Origin: Saprospiraceae bacterium
Lineage (GTDB): Bacteria; Bacteroidota; Bacteroidia; Chitinophagales; Saprospiraceae
Assembly: GCA_013214355.1 (NCBI GenBank)
Contig: JABSSL010000022.1
Span: forward strand, 1-64,000
Length of the DNA stretch: 64,000 nt
Reading direction: 5' to 3'
Part shown: piece after piece, positions 29,164 to 39,458 of the stretch
How positions within the stretch are numbered: position 1 is the stretch's first letter
How the letters are laid out: each line of letters begins with the position of its first letter
Notes under the pieces: model-generated
What the model was told of the DNA's origin: nothing
The model's database searches: none
What the model saw: the letters and a program-made list of their open reading frames with translations, nothing else
Position numbers and translations under genes: made by a program

Positions 29164-29233
29164 TAGGTTTGACAGGTATTGAGGTGATGTATGCCTTTCT
29201 GCCCTAAGGATTAAACCGATTTTCAACAATCGT

Positions 29234-29268
29234 GCCACTCCAAGGTAAAGCTAAGGAGTGGCTTTTTT
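29234..29268 (+). terminator. Intrinsic terminator after susD
   Basis: GCCACTCC (29234-29241) pairs with GGAGTGGC (29255-29262), followed directly by six T (29263-29268). It lies 71 bp after the susD stop and likely reduces readthrough into the enzyme genes. Confidence 0.8.
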
Positions 29269-29466
29269 GAACTGGATCTACTCAACCCTAGCTCAAAGGT
29301 TAATCCTTTTCCCGGTCTTCAGCAAAATCAGAGCAATCTAAGTCATCAAGAATGTTGGATGTAGGCCATTAAATTTGTGCTTCTGATTGCTTGAACTGGA
29401 CAGTTCAGGATTATGGAACAGACTTTCAACTGTATTTTGATCTTTGTCTACAAAAAGAATAAGCAT

Positions 29467-30861
29467 ATGATAAGTAGAAAGTACAGTTATATACTCCTAT
29501 TGTTTTTACCATTATTCAGTTTGGCACAAACATCAACTAGGCCGAACATCATCTTTATCTTGACGGACGATCAGAGATGGGATGCGCTAGGTTATGCCGG
29601 TAATGATCTCATTCATACCCCTAATATGGATCAACTGGCTAGTGAAGGGGTCTATTTTGAAAATGCCTTTGTTACGACGCCCATCTGTGCTGCTAGTAGA
29701 GCCAGTATTTTGACTGGACTGTACGAACGCACCCATGATTTTACCTTTCGGACGCCGCCGCTTGCCGCTGACTATGTGAATGTTTCTTATCCTAAGTTAT
29801 TGAAGGAGCAAAACTATGCCTTGGGTTTCTTTGGCAAATTTGGCATGCAGTTAGAGAATAGAATGGATACCCTAATTTTTGATAAATGTGAGAAAGAAAC
29901 TACGCAAGGCTATTTCCGATTAGTAGGAGAGGGGTGGAGTGAGCATATTCATTTGACGGATCATACGACCAATAAGGCGATAAACTTTATCGAGAATATT
30001 GCGGGGGAAAAGCCATTTTGTGTTTCTATTAGCTACAATGCCCCTCATGCTGATGACACCAGCCCTTTGCAGTATTTCTGGCCAGCACGCCATGACAAAT
30101 TGTACTCGGAGGAAGTAATACCACGTGGCCCTTTAATGGATGAAAAGTACTACCAACAGCTTCCTCCTTTCCTTCAGGATAGCATGACCTTGGGGCGTAT
30201 TCGGTGGAAGTGGCGATATGATTCCCCCGAAAAGTATCAACGGATGGTCAAGGGCTACTACAAGATGATTAGTACCATTGATGATAATCTAGGCCGACTG
30301 CGGAAGCGCCTAGCCGAACTGAAAATTGCTGATAATACCATTATCATCTTGCTGGGAGACAATGGTTACTTTTTGGGAGAAAGGGGACTTGCTGGAAAAT
30401 GGCTGATGTATGAGAATTCTATTCGGGTTCCCCTAATTATTTATGATCCACGAGCTGAGCAATCACGAACGGTCCAACAGTTGGCTTTGAATATCGACAT
30501 CTCACCGACTATACTTGATTATGCGGGTATTGAGGCACCTGCATCGATTCAAGGGCGAAGTCTCCGTCCGCTCCTGGCGGGCCAAACCCAAAGTTGGCGC
30601 AAGGATTTTGTGTGTGAGCATCTGTATGAGCTTCCATATATTCCAAAAAGCGAAGGCATACGGACTAAAAAGTGGAAATACTTTAGATACCTAGATTACC
30701 CCGGAAATGAGGAATTATATAATCTAGAAAGGGATCCCATGGAGTTAAATAACTTGGTAGGTGTTCAAGCATATCAAGGTATTTTGAGGCATCTTCGTAC
30801 AACGCTAGACGAACGAACTAGCGAACTAGATAAGGCCTCCTTTTCGAAAATCTCAAAGTAG
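29467..30861 (+). CDS. Secreted sulfatase (formylglycine type)
   Basis: A 464-residue arylsulfatase-superfamily enzyme, expected to remove sulfate esters from a polysaccharide or its oligosaccharides. Signal peptide at about residues 1-22 (ending LAQ). The metal site opens with NIIFILTDDQRWDALGYAG. The cysteine converted to formylglycine is C74 in the motif C-A-A-S-R followed by ASILTGLYERTHDFTF. A downstream metal motif is ILLGDNGYFLGERGLAGKW. The usual CxPSR is CxASR here, a variant known in the superfamily. I chose the ATG at 29467 over one at 29413 because it begins the signal peptide. A sulfatase next to a rhamnosidase points to a sulfated rhamnose glycan such as ulvan (inference). Confidence 0.92.
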   Translation: MISRKYSYILLLFLPLFSLAQTSTRPNIIFILTDDQRWDALGYAGNDLIHTPNMDQLASEGVYFENAFVTTPICAASRASILTGLYERTHDFTFRTPPLAADYVNVSYPKLLKEQNYALGFFGKFGMQLENRMDTLIFDKCEKETTQGYFRLVGEGWSEHIHLTDHTTNKAINFIENIAGEKPFCVSISYNAPHADDTSPLQYFWPARHDKLYSEEVIPRGPLMDEKYYQQLPPFLQDSMTLGRIRWKWRYDSPEKYQRMVKGYYKMISTIDDNLGRLRKRLAELKIADNTIIILLGDNGYFLGERGLAGKWLMYENSIRVPLIIYDPRAEQSRTVQQLALNIDISPTILDYAGIEAPASIQGRSLRPLLAGQTQSWRKDFVCEHLYELPYIPKSEGIRTKKWKYFRYLDYPGNEELYNLERDPMELNNLVGVQAYQGILRHLRTTLDERTSELDKASFSKISK

Positions 30862-30941
30862 TTTTGGGTAGAAGCTGTTGCCTTTAGCAGTCTTTTCAAA
30901 GTCTTCCTCCCTGAACCGTAAATCAATTAGATCAGACTAGA

Positions 30942-33773
30942 ATGAAGCATCTTTTTTTGTTCCTCTTCGGCTTATTTACAGTCGTTGGAGGTTTGGCACA
31001 AAATGAAACTAAACCCAAATCACCCCATTTCATATGGAGTCATAAGACTGGGGAAGAACGTTTGCAAGTTGCTTTTTTTCGGCGCAGTTTCCAATTAGAA
31101 AGGGCCAATGTGATAAAAGCAAGCATCAATATATTTGCTGATAGTAGATACCATCTATTGGTTAACGGTACGTTTGTGAGTTTCGGTCCTGCTCGTTTCT
31201 ATCCTGAGCACCCCGAATACGATACCATTGATCTCCGTCCCTACTTGAGAGCGGGCGAAAATGTGATTGCCGTCAAGGTGTTGTCTAATGGTACATCTAG
31301 TTTTCAGCTGCGCCGTAATCAAGCAGGCTTTGCAGCCTGGGGGGGCATTAAGACCGAGAACAAAATCGTTGACCTGGATACGGCTGATAAATGGAAGGCA
31401 TATCGAGTGCAAGGGTACGATGGATATAGCGCAAAAAACAGCTTTGCCCTAGGACCTATGGAGGTCTATGATGCGCGCTTAGATCTAGGTATTCAAGACT
31501 GGGAACACCCTGGCTATGACGATTCGGATTGGGCGACACCCGTTCCTATTGCGGCTGAGGACTACTGGGGGAAATTTAGGCCGCGGAGCATTCCTCCCCT
31601 AACCAATACTAAGATTTTGCCGCGGGAACTTTTGGGTATGTATACGCTAACAGAAGAGGAAGATATCTACAGTTTTCAATGTTTTAAAACGGATAAAACC
31701 TGGAATGATTTTAGGGGATCGGCCTCTTTTGTTGGCTATACTTTTATCCATTCAGATAAAGAACAAGCTGTTGAAATAGGAATCTGGTGGGGTGAGCATT
31801 TCCTGAATGGAGAAGGTCCACTAAAACAATCCGAATCCGGACTTCCTCATCGTCAAAAGACGACTTTGAATTTGAAGAAAGGATGGAATTACTTCTATGT
31901 GCATCGGAAATCCTTCTTTGGGAAATGGGCCTTTCAAATGGCTGTTCCTAAATCGGCGGGCTTAGTGCTTTCGCCAAATAAAAGTGAAGATGACGAACAC
32001 TTCTTTATGGTAGCCGGACCACTAGAAGTAGATGAGAAAATCATTAGAACTTGGGATCCCTCCACGATTCCTCCGATTGAGGGGAAGGGATGGAAGACCA
32101 TTCATAGACAAGAGGGAGGCAATCCTGCCATTATGATGGCTTGGCGTTACTTCGGCGAAAAGCTAGAGGTGGCACCTGGCCAAAGAAATGACTTGACGGT
32201 CCTTGCATCTACTGGTAAAGCCCTGGTTTACGATTTCCGGTATAAGAAATTGGGGCGCATTAGTATTGAATACGAGGCACCCGAAGGGACGGTGATAGAT
32301 TTGGGTTTTTCGGAGGATTTACAAGACGAGCAACCTAATATTATGAAGAGAGCTGGCCTGTATATGGCAGCTCGTCATATCTGCAAGGGGGGGAAAGGGC
32401 GTTTCGAAACCATTAAACCCTACGGCTTGCGTTATTTGCAACTGAATATCTACAATCATTCCTCACCGGTAAAGATCAAAGAAGTTGCTGTTCATCAGCA
32501 AGTGTATCCATTTGAAAAGAAAGGGGAATTCACCTGTTCGGATCCAGTCTTAAATGATATTTGGGAGCTCGGGTGGCGGACTTTGGAGGTTTGTGCGGAA
32601 GATAGCTATACAGATACTCCTTTTCGAGAACGTGGACTGTATGCCGGGGATTTACTGCCTCAAGTGGCGATAACGATGGCAGGTAGTGGGGATCTACGAT
32701 TGGTCAAAAGGTCGCTGCGCCTGCTCCAGGACATGTATGTTGATTTGTTCCAACCTGCGGTCGAGAAGCATCCCGATGAAATTGGCCTCCTGGAAGACTA
32801 TCCGCTGCTCACCCTTGAGGTATTGCGATGGTACGCACAGTACACCCAGGATTGGGCTTTTGTGGAAGAAGTCTTACCTGCTTTCGACTATTTGCTGCAA
32901 GGGTACCTCAATCGTAGAAATGAGGTAGGGCTAATTCATAACGAAACAGTTTTTATCGAGTGGACTAAACTCGAAAAAAAGCAAGTTAGCAATACCGCTT
33001 TTCACGCTATGCTCGCTCGATCTTGTTCTGGGCTGGCGCAACTGTTTAAGGCGGTGGGGAATAATGACCGGAGTGAATACTATTTAAAAGAAAAGAATCG
33101 ATTGCAGCAGTCGATTAACAGTCAGCTCTGGGATCCAAGTAGGCAGCTTTATGCAGATGGGGTTAAGGAAGGTGATCTCATCGCCAATTCCTATCCCATT
33201 TCTAATATATGGCCTTATTTGGCTGACCTTACTGATTCTACTCAAGAACATAGCATTTTCCCCTATGTACTGCAGGAATTAACAGATATTGGGGATCAAA
33301 CCCGTAAGCGGAAGGCCACCCCATATGGGGCATTTTATTTGCTGGCAGCGCTTTACGACCAAGGATACGCCAAAGAAGCAGAGCAGTTTATCCTGAAGCA
33401 TTGGTCGCCGATGGTGTATCGGCATAATGATACCGCTTGGGAAAATTTTGATGATACGGGTATCGGTACCTTAAGTCATGCATGGAGCGGTTCGCCCACT
33501 TACTTCTTGAGCACGCAGGTACTAGGTGTAGACTTGGGTTGGTTACACCCGATGGATCCGAATAAAATAGTAATTGCTCCACAAGCAGAAACCATAGATT
33601 GGGCACGTGGCAAGATTCCACACCCTAAAGGGGTAATTGAACTGTTTTGGGAGGTCAGAGGGAGTCAACTTTGGGTGGAATGTCAGGTTCCTGAAGGCCT
33701 TAAGTGGTCTGTACAGCCTAAAGGTCGGTTGGCCAAACTGAATGTTTGGGTTAACGGTAAACCAGTGAATTAA
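30942..33773 (+). CDS. Alpha-L-rhamnosidase-like glycoside hydrolase (GH78-type)
   Basis: A 943-residue exported hydrolase with a signal peptide (about 1-19, ending GLAQ). N-terminal beta-sandwich domains resemble the carbohydrate-binding modules of bacterial rhamnosidases (FADSRYHLLVNGTFVSFGPA, YHxHPEYDTIDLRPYL-like stretch). The six-hairpin catalytic domain begins at about residue 525 (FTCSDPVLNDIWELGWRTLE). It contains YTDTPFRERGLYAGDLLPQ, which corresponds to the GH78 catalytic region (acid residues in the D-x-P-x-R-E-R segment), and WENFDDTGIGTLSHAWSG near the end. These enzymes release terminal alpha-L-rhamnose. It lies 80 bp after the sulfatase in the PUL. The family assignment at subfamily level is inferred. 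Confidence 0.87.
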   Translation: MKHLFLFLFGLFTVVGGLAQNETKPKSPHFIWSHKTGEERLQVAFFRRSFQLERANVIKASINIFADSRYHLLVNGTFVSFGPARFYPEHPEYDTIDLRPYLRAGENVIAVKVLSNGTSSFQLRRNQAGFAAWGGIKTENKIVDLDTADKWKAYRVQGYDGYSAKNSFALGPMEVYDARLDLGIQDWEHPGYDDSDWATPVPIAAEDYWGKFRPRSIPPLTNTKILPRELLGMYTLTEEEDIYSFQCFKTDKTWNDFRGSASFVGYTFIHSDKEQAVEIGIWWGEHFLNGEGPLKQSESGLPHRQKTTLNLKKGWNYFYVHRKSFFGKWAFQMAVPKSAGLVLSPNKSEDDEHFFMVAGPLEVDEKIIRTWDPSTIPPIEGKGWKTIHRQEGGNPAIMMAWRYFGEKLEVAPGQRNDLTVLASTGKALVYDFRYKKLGRISIEYEAPEGTVIDLGFSEDLQDEQPNIMKRAGLYMAARHICKGGKGRFETIKPYGLRYLQLNIYNHSSPVKIKEVAVHQQVYPFEKKGEFTCSDPVLNDIWELGWRTLEVCAEDSYTDTPFRERGLYAGDLLPQVAITMAGSGDLRLVKRSLRLLQDMYVDLFQPAVEKHPDEIGLLEDYPLLTLEVLRWYAQYTQDWAFVEEVLPAFDYLLQGYLNRRNEVGLIHNETVFIEWTKLEKKQVSNTAFHAMLARSCSGLAQLFKAVGNNDRSEYYLKEKNRLQQSINSQLWDPSRQLYADGVKEGDLIANSYPISNIWPYLADLTDSTQEHSIFPYVLQELTDIGDQTRKRKATPYGAFYLLAALYDQGYAKEAEQFILKHWSPMVYRHNDTAWENFDDTGIGTLSHAWSGSPTYFLSTQVLGVDLGWLHPMDPNKIVIAPQAETIDWARGKIPHPKGVIELFWEVRGSQLWVECQVPEGLKWSVQPKGRLAKLNVWVNGKPVN

Positions 33774-33811
33774 GTATTGGCATCTCTCCAGGTATAAATG
33801 TAACAGCGATT

Positions 33812-35989
33812 ATGAAAGAGGACTTTCGATTAATAAAGTTTATGCGAATTTCGAGAAACCTACCTACCGGAGAGCTAGTGGTATTGGTAGTGATACTTGT
33901 TGCACTGATCACCGCTTGTAGTAGCTCCCAAGGTAAAGAAACCTTATCATCCGATAAGTAGGCTTATACGAGTTGGGAGGTTACGGGGGGGGATCCCGGG
34001 ATCAGTCATTATGCTGATCTAGATCAGATCAATAAGAATAACATAGATCAGCTTAAACCCATCTGGACGTACCATTCGGGTAGTGTTGTTCACAACCAGT
34101 GCAATCCCATCATCATAGATGAATCCTTATATTTTACTACGGGTTATCAAGAATTGATTGCACTAGATGCAAAGAGTGGTCAAGAAAAATGGAAATTCCA
34201 ACCTAGCTTTGATCGCCTGGACCGACCAGAGTATATGAACATCAATAGAGGGGTGGCCGCTTGGGGGAAAAGTGAGGAAGAGCGGATCTTTTTCTGTGCG
34301 GGCAATCTACTATTTGCAGTTAATGCTCAAACCGGTAAGGTCATACCTTCATTTGGCAAGGCGGGGAGAATAGATATGAACGAAGGACATCATTTACCGC
34401 CAGAAAAAATGGGTATAACGGTTTCTTCGAGTCCTGTGGTGGTGGGAGATAAGCTTATTGTGGGCGCCTCAAGCTGGTCCGCTACCTCACATGTGGCAGC
34501 TTACGATGTGAGGTCTGGAGAGAGAATCTGGAAATTCAATACCATTCCTCATGAGGGGGAATATGGGCATGACACCTATGGGGACCCTGATTACTGGAAG
34601 AAGGGAGCAGGAGTGAATGTGTGGGGAGGGATATCTGTAGATGAGCAAAATGACATGATATTCTTTGGTACTGGGCAGCCAAAGGGAGATTTCTATCGAC
34701 CCTTCAACGAAGGGAATCATCTCTTTGGGAACAGTATCGTTGCTTTGAATGCTAGTACCGGAGAGCGGATCTGGCATTATCAAATCATCCATCATGACTT
34801 ATGGGATTTGGACATCCCTTGCGCACCTTTGTTGGCGGAGGTTAGGGTAAAAGGCAATAAAGTTTCTGCTGCCATTCAAATTACCAAAACAGGAGATACC
34901 TTCATTTTCGATCGCTTAACTGGAGCCTTGCTATCCGATGTGGAAGAAATGCCGGTCAAAGCATCTGAACTCATCGGGGAAAATGCTTCTCCTACCCAAC
35001 CTATCGTCTCTTGGCCCGCTCCTTTTTCTCGACAAGAAGTCAGTCCCGAGCAGGCCACTACGCTATCGGGTAGTGCTCATGCTCAAGCCCTGGAAACTAT
35101 TAATAGATCTGATACCAGACGCTACAGCGCACCTTCGGAGAAAGGAATGGTTTACTACGGGCTACATGGAGGAGGAGAATGGGGCGGTCCGGCTTATCAT
35201 CCCGGAAAAAACTGGCTATTTATAAATACCAACCAGATTGCCTGGCACATTGAGATGGTGGATAATAACAAGCGGAGAAAGAACGAAAATATCCACCCTG
35301 GTAAGTTGGTGTACAGAGAAAAAGGCTGTGTGGCTTGTCACGGTGCTGAGCTAAAGGGCAACGATATACAGCCTGGTTTAGATCAATTACCGCAGAAGTA
35401 TGGTGATCCCGAAGTGGTTGCTTCGATCATTACACAAGGGCGAGGAACAATGCCTGCTTTTTCTCAATTGAATGATTCAGAAATACGTGCTTTAACGGAT
35501 TTTCTCCTGCAAGCTGGCATTAATGAATATCCTGAGCTCAGCTTGAAAAAAAATGCCCCTTCTTATTCTGTCAAAGGCTATAATCGTTTTTTGGACAAAG
35601 ATGGGTATCCCGCTACTACGCCGCCTTGGGGTGCGCTAGTGGCTTTGGATCTGGATAGTGGAACTTTGCAATGGAAGGTCCCGCTAGGGATTTATCCGGA
35701 ACTACTAGAGCAAGGTCTTCCTCCTACCGGCACAGAGAATTTTGGCGGAGCAGCTGTGACTAAGGGAGGACTGTTATTTATCGCTGCTACAAGAGATGAA
35801 AAATTCAGAGCCTTCGATATTGAAACGGGAGAGATTCTTTGGGAGTATAATTTACCTTTTGGGGGGTACGCTATGCCGGCCATCTACGAGTTAGATGGTA
35901 AGCAATATATTAGTATCCTAGCTACTGGAGGTGGTAAATTGGGAACAAAAGAAGGAGATGCACTAGTAACCTTTGCACTATCTCCCTAA
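33812..35989 (+). pseudogene. PQQ-dependent dehydrogenase with inserted cytochrome c site, interrupted by an in-frame TAG
   Basis: A 725-codon reading frame for a quinoprotein dehydrogenase. Residues 1-49 form a lipoprotein signal (lipobox LITAC). Codon 50 is TAG (33959-33961), and the frame then continues without shift into AYTSWEVTGGDPGISHYADL, the usual start of the PQQ beta-propeller. Tryptophan-docking repeats follow (EKWKFQP, ERIWKFNT, LQWKVPLG), and one heme-c motif CVACH has its first Cys at codon 506. No in-frame start lies between the stop and the propeller start, so the mature enzyme cannot be made with its signal unless TAG is read through. No other lesion is seen in 676 downstream codons. 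It may be a recent nonsense mutation or a sequencing error. The role in the PUL, oxidising a released sugar or alcohol, is inferred. Confidence 0.85.
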
Positions 35990-36022
35990 TTTGGCAATTA
36001 TCTTCTCAGGAAATCTACCACG

Positions 36023-38379
36023 ATGTATCAAACCTATATTCATTCCTCCTTTCTTAAACTACTTCCATTGGTGATGCTGTTCCTTACTTCCTCCGTAAGT
36101 GCGCAGCGACCAAATTTAATTGTAACCACCGATATTGGACAGGACCCTGATGATCAACAATCCATGGTTCGCCTGCTCCATTACGCCAATGATTTCAACT
36201 TGCTAGGACTCATTGCCAATGCAGACGATAACTATGATCACGAGCCTCCCACGCTTAGGACAGATTTGCTGTACCAATTGATTGAGGCTTACGACCGTAT
36301 CTACCCGAATCTAAAAAAAGTAGATGCCAAGTATCCCAGCACAAGTCATCTAAAATCACTCGTAAAAGCAGGATGCAGTGGGAACGGCCGTAAAACACCA
36401 GTATTGGACTACATTGGTGCGGGGAAAAACACCGAGGGGTCAGATTGGATCATCAAGCAAGTGGATGCTGCAACGGAGGTAGTGAATATTTCGGTATGGG
36501 GTGGTGCCTGTGACTTAGCGCAGGCCTTATTTGATATACGAAATACTCGGTCAAAAGAGGACGTGCGGCGCTTCGTAGCCAAACTGCGAGTCTATTTCAT
36601 TGGGAAGCAGGATTCCAGTAACGAGTGGATTATGGAAAACTTCCCCGATCTATGGCTCGTCTTGGGCTTGTCCCACGACGGCAATAGCTGGAACTCTTCC
36701 TATCGGGGCATTTTCTTGGGGGGAAACATGCAGCAAACCTCTAGAGAGTGGCTAAATGCTTATATCATTGGACAACATGCTTTAGGTGATCTCTACCCGG
36801 ATGAGGCATGGACTAAGGGGGGCTCCCAGAACCCCTATGGGGCGATGAAGGAGGGAGACACTCCATCTTTTCTCTTTTTTTTAATAATGGGTTAAATTTT
36901 TCTGAGCACCCAAACTGGGGCGGTTGGGGTGGTAGATTTGAAAGAAGAGAACAAGCTTACTTTGGCGATGCAGAGGACTCCGTTTTTGATACGTCCATAA
37001 AGGAAGAGGTAACCAATGCTAAAGCAACGGTCTTTAGATGGCGACCAGAGATTCAGGCGGATCTGGCCGCTCGCGTCCAATGGGGGCGGGGGGATTCCAA
37101 GACAATAAATCATTACCCTGAAATACAGATCAATGGAGATGCTTCGAAGACTCCTTTACGAATCTTCGCAAAACCAGGCGATGACTTGAGGTTCACTGCA
37201 CAGGAATCCAAGGATATCGATGGCGATCAGCTCTCTTTTGACTGGATGATTTACCCAGAAGCAGGCACTTTTACTCACGCTGAGCAGATTGGCTTGAACG
37301 GAGCTAATACCCCAAGGCTGAGTTTTGCCCTACCCCTCGAAGGAACAGGGACTTTACATTTACTATTGAAAGTCACAGATCAAGCCGAGTACCCCTTGAC
37401 GGCCTACCGGCGCGTGATCGTTGAAGTACGGCAGGAGAATCCCCCGCTGATAATTCTGGATACTGATATGGGGTCAGATTGTGATGATGTTGGTGCATTG
37501 GCCATTTTACATCAATACGTGAAGCAAGGTAAGGCAGGGCTATTGGGTTGCATCTACAGTTCTGGGAAAGTGCCGTTTGGGGCGGGAGTCATTGATGCCA
37601 TCAATACACATTACGGTAAACCCGATCTACCAATTGGTGCGGAGTACGATGACAGCTTTGGAGATCCAGTAGACAAAATGGATGCCGGTAAGTTGGCTCG
37701 AGATACGGCCGGATTCGGTCACGACATCATCTTTAACCGCGATGTACCAGAGCAAACCGTATTAAATAGGCAATTATTGGCCGCACAGGGAGATCATTCA
37801 GTGACCTACGTTACGATTGGCCATACCAAAGCCTTGTATGAATTGTTGAAATCAAAGCCGGATAGTATTTCTGCTATGTCGGGTATGGAGCTGGTGCGAA
37901 CTAAAGTGAAGAAGTGGGTAGCGCTAGGAGGATTGAATGCACAGCGTTCGGATGAATATGGCTCAAAGGACTGGAATTTCTTTCGGAATGGCACAGCTTC
38001 TTACACGGATTATCTTTTGGAGAATTTTCCTAGCCCTGTTTATATGATCAATGCGGGGAGTAAGGTCCTCACCGGCCAAAGTTTAGCACAGACACCAGCA
38101 GGCTCTATTGTTAGAACGGCCTACCGAGATTGGTTGTGGAAGGTTGAGCAGAAAGGTTTGAGCGAGGGTCGGCCAAGCTGGGACCTAGTGGCTGTATATT
38201 TTGCCATAGAGGGGCCGGGCGACTTTTTCGAAACGCCAGAAAAGGGAGTTTTACATTTTGATAGTAAAACGGGGAGCCGATGGGAAAAAAATGAAAAGGG
38301 TGGACATTACTACGTGAATCAAAAAGCAGCAACAGATCTTTCCTTTCGGGATTATTTGAATCAGTTGTTGAAGAGGTGA
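36023..38379 (+). pseudogene. DUF1593 - nucleoside-hydrolase fusion, frameshifted at a T8 run
   Basis: Two frames belong to one gene. The first (36023-36895) has a signal peptide (ending VSAQ) and the nucleoside-hydrolase-like DUF1593 domain (LIVTTDIGQDPDDQQSMVRL). It breaks off after GDTPSFLFF. At T8 (36875-36882) the frame shifts; the other frame continues NNGLNFSEHPNWGGWGGRFE, the expected DUF1593 continuation, with no stop to 38379. The C-terminal part (about 37440 on) is a second, separate nucleoside-hydrolase-type domain (LIILDTDMGSDCDDVGALAI). With nine T the gene would be 786 codons. Options are a sequencing or homopolymer error, true decay, or slippage on the T run. It ends the PUL and is followed by a terminator. 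Confidence 0.85.
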
Positions 38380-38395
38380 GCGTATCGCTTACCGT

Positions 38396-38439
38396 GACAA
38401 AGCCATAGCTTATGAGTTAAACTATGGCTTTGTCTTTTT
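38396..38439. terminator. Strong bidirectional terminator at the end of the PUL
   Basis: GACAAAGCCATAG (38396-38408) and CTATGGCTTTGTC (38422-38434) form a perfect 13-bp stem, followed by five T on the plus strand. It lies between the convergent stops of the fusion gene and the lipoprotein gene, and marks the right edge of the PUL. Confidence 0.88.
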
Positions 38440-38483
38440 CCGTTTTTAAGTAAAATCGAATCTGAAGGAGCGTCAGGATCACA

Positions 38484-39458
38484 CTAACCTGCGTTAGCTC
38501 TCAACCAGCTTAAAACTTCTTGCACCTTTTTCCGAGCGGTATCTTCCGGCAAGGCTATCTCCTTACAGTTTAGCAGATCAATTCCAACTGCTTTTCCAGA
38601 CTCCCCTTGTTCACGCAACACTAAGAAACGATTGTTTTTGGCACTTTTAGGAATATTGGTATTCAAACTCTTCCCAGCTTGAAATAAAGGATTCACCTTA
38701 AATTCATCTGCATCATAATCATACTGAGGAACGATAGCCTGCAATCCCGCATCTGAAGAAGGTACCATAAACATGGAGTGAAAATCGCCGGTCGGCGTCT
38801 TGAATTCTGCGTAGGGAAGGAGTGCTTTGGGAGCGCCCTTGTCCGATAAATCAAAGACAAAAGTTCCCATATCCTGAGCGTAACCAATTAGGTAATTCTC
38901 CCAAACTTCCAAGCGCTGGATCATACCAGACTGAGCATCATCTGTTATGCGCTCATTTAAGAAACTGGGCGAAAGCGGTGAGAGCAACGCTTGCTGAACC
39001 ACATCATAACAATAGATGACATCGGCTCCCCTGATGCCTACCAATTGGCTCGTATTATTGTAGACAATTTCAGCAATATAATAGGGAAAGTCAGGACTGC
39101 TACTTACCGGTAATATTTCTCGCTGGACTTCCTCGCAGGTTTTCGTGTCGGTTACGACGAGCACTCTATGACCTTCTCCATAATCAGGATCATTGGTTGA
39201 ATCATCCGCGAGTACGGTGATAAGTAGTTCCTGCTGATTAAGCCAAGTTTGATTTCCTTCCAAGATCTTTCCTTCTACAGTACAGTCGTGAGCAGCACGC
39301 GTGGCTGCCGCATTGGCGTCTGCTTCGGTGGAGGCCTGAGTGGAAGCGGTATCAGCTGGGGCTGGGGCTGGTTGAGAATTACCACTTGGCGCATCACCTC
39401 CACAAGAAACCAGTAGAGAGACCATGAGGACTAAGGCTAATTGGATGATATATCGCAT
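38484..39458 (-). CDS. Uncharacterised lipoprotein, possible beta-propeller
   Basis: A 324-residue lipoprotein: the signal ends in lipobox LLVSC (Cys about residue 19), then a Gly/Ser/Ala/Thr/Pro-rich linker to about residue 55. The remainder alternates short hydrophobic strands with polar turns (LVGIRGADVIYCYDVVQQAL, LIGYAQDMGTFVFDLSDKGAPKAL), which suggests a small propeller. I do not recognise a named family. A -7 match TATCTTTG lies upstream on the minus strand (39558-39565) without a clear -33. It is separated from the PUL by a strong terminator, so it is probably unrelated to it. Confidence 0.75.
   Translation of the reverse strand: MRYIIQLALVLMVSLLVSCGGDAPSGNSQPAPAPADTASTQASTEADANAAATRAAHDCTVEGKILEGNQTWLNQQELLITVLADDSTNDPDYGEGHRVLVVTDTKTCEEVQREILPVSSSPDFPYYIAEIVYNNTSQLVGIRGADVIYCYDVVQQALLSPLSPSFLNERITDDAQSGMIQRLEVWENYLIGYAQDMGTFVFDLSDKGAPKALLPYAEFKTPTGDFHSMFMVPSSDAGLQAIVPQYDYDADEFKVNPLFQAGKSLNTNIPKSAKNNRFLVLREQGESGKAVGIDLLNCKEIALPEDTARKKVQEVLSWLRANAG

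Noticed and set aside
29413..29466. Upstream start of the sulfatase gene
   Set aside because: It adds 18 residues before the signal peptide; the ATG at 29467 begins a normal signal sequence.
33959..33961. General reassignment of TAG to an amino acid
   Set aside because: TAG ends several intact genes nearby, for example the YeeE gene at 994-996 and the sulfatase at 30859-30861.
34154..35989. Taking the PQQ dehydrogenase as an intact gene starting at 34154
   Set aside because: This start is an internal TTG; the conserved propeller start lies upstream of it in the same frame, after the TAG.
36892..37113. Minus-strand frame in the DUF1593 fusion gene
   Set aside because: The plus strand continues the DUF1593 domain in the shifted frame through this stretch, so the minus frame is a shadow.
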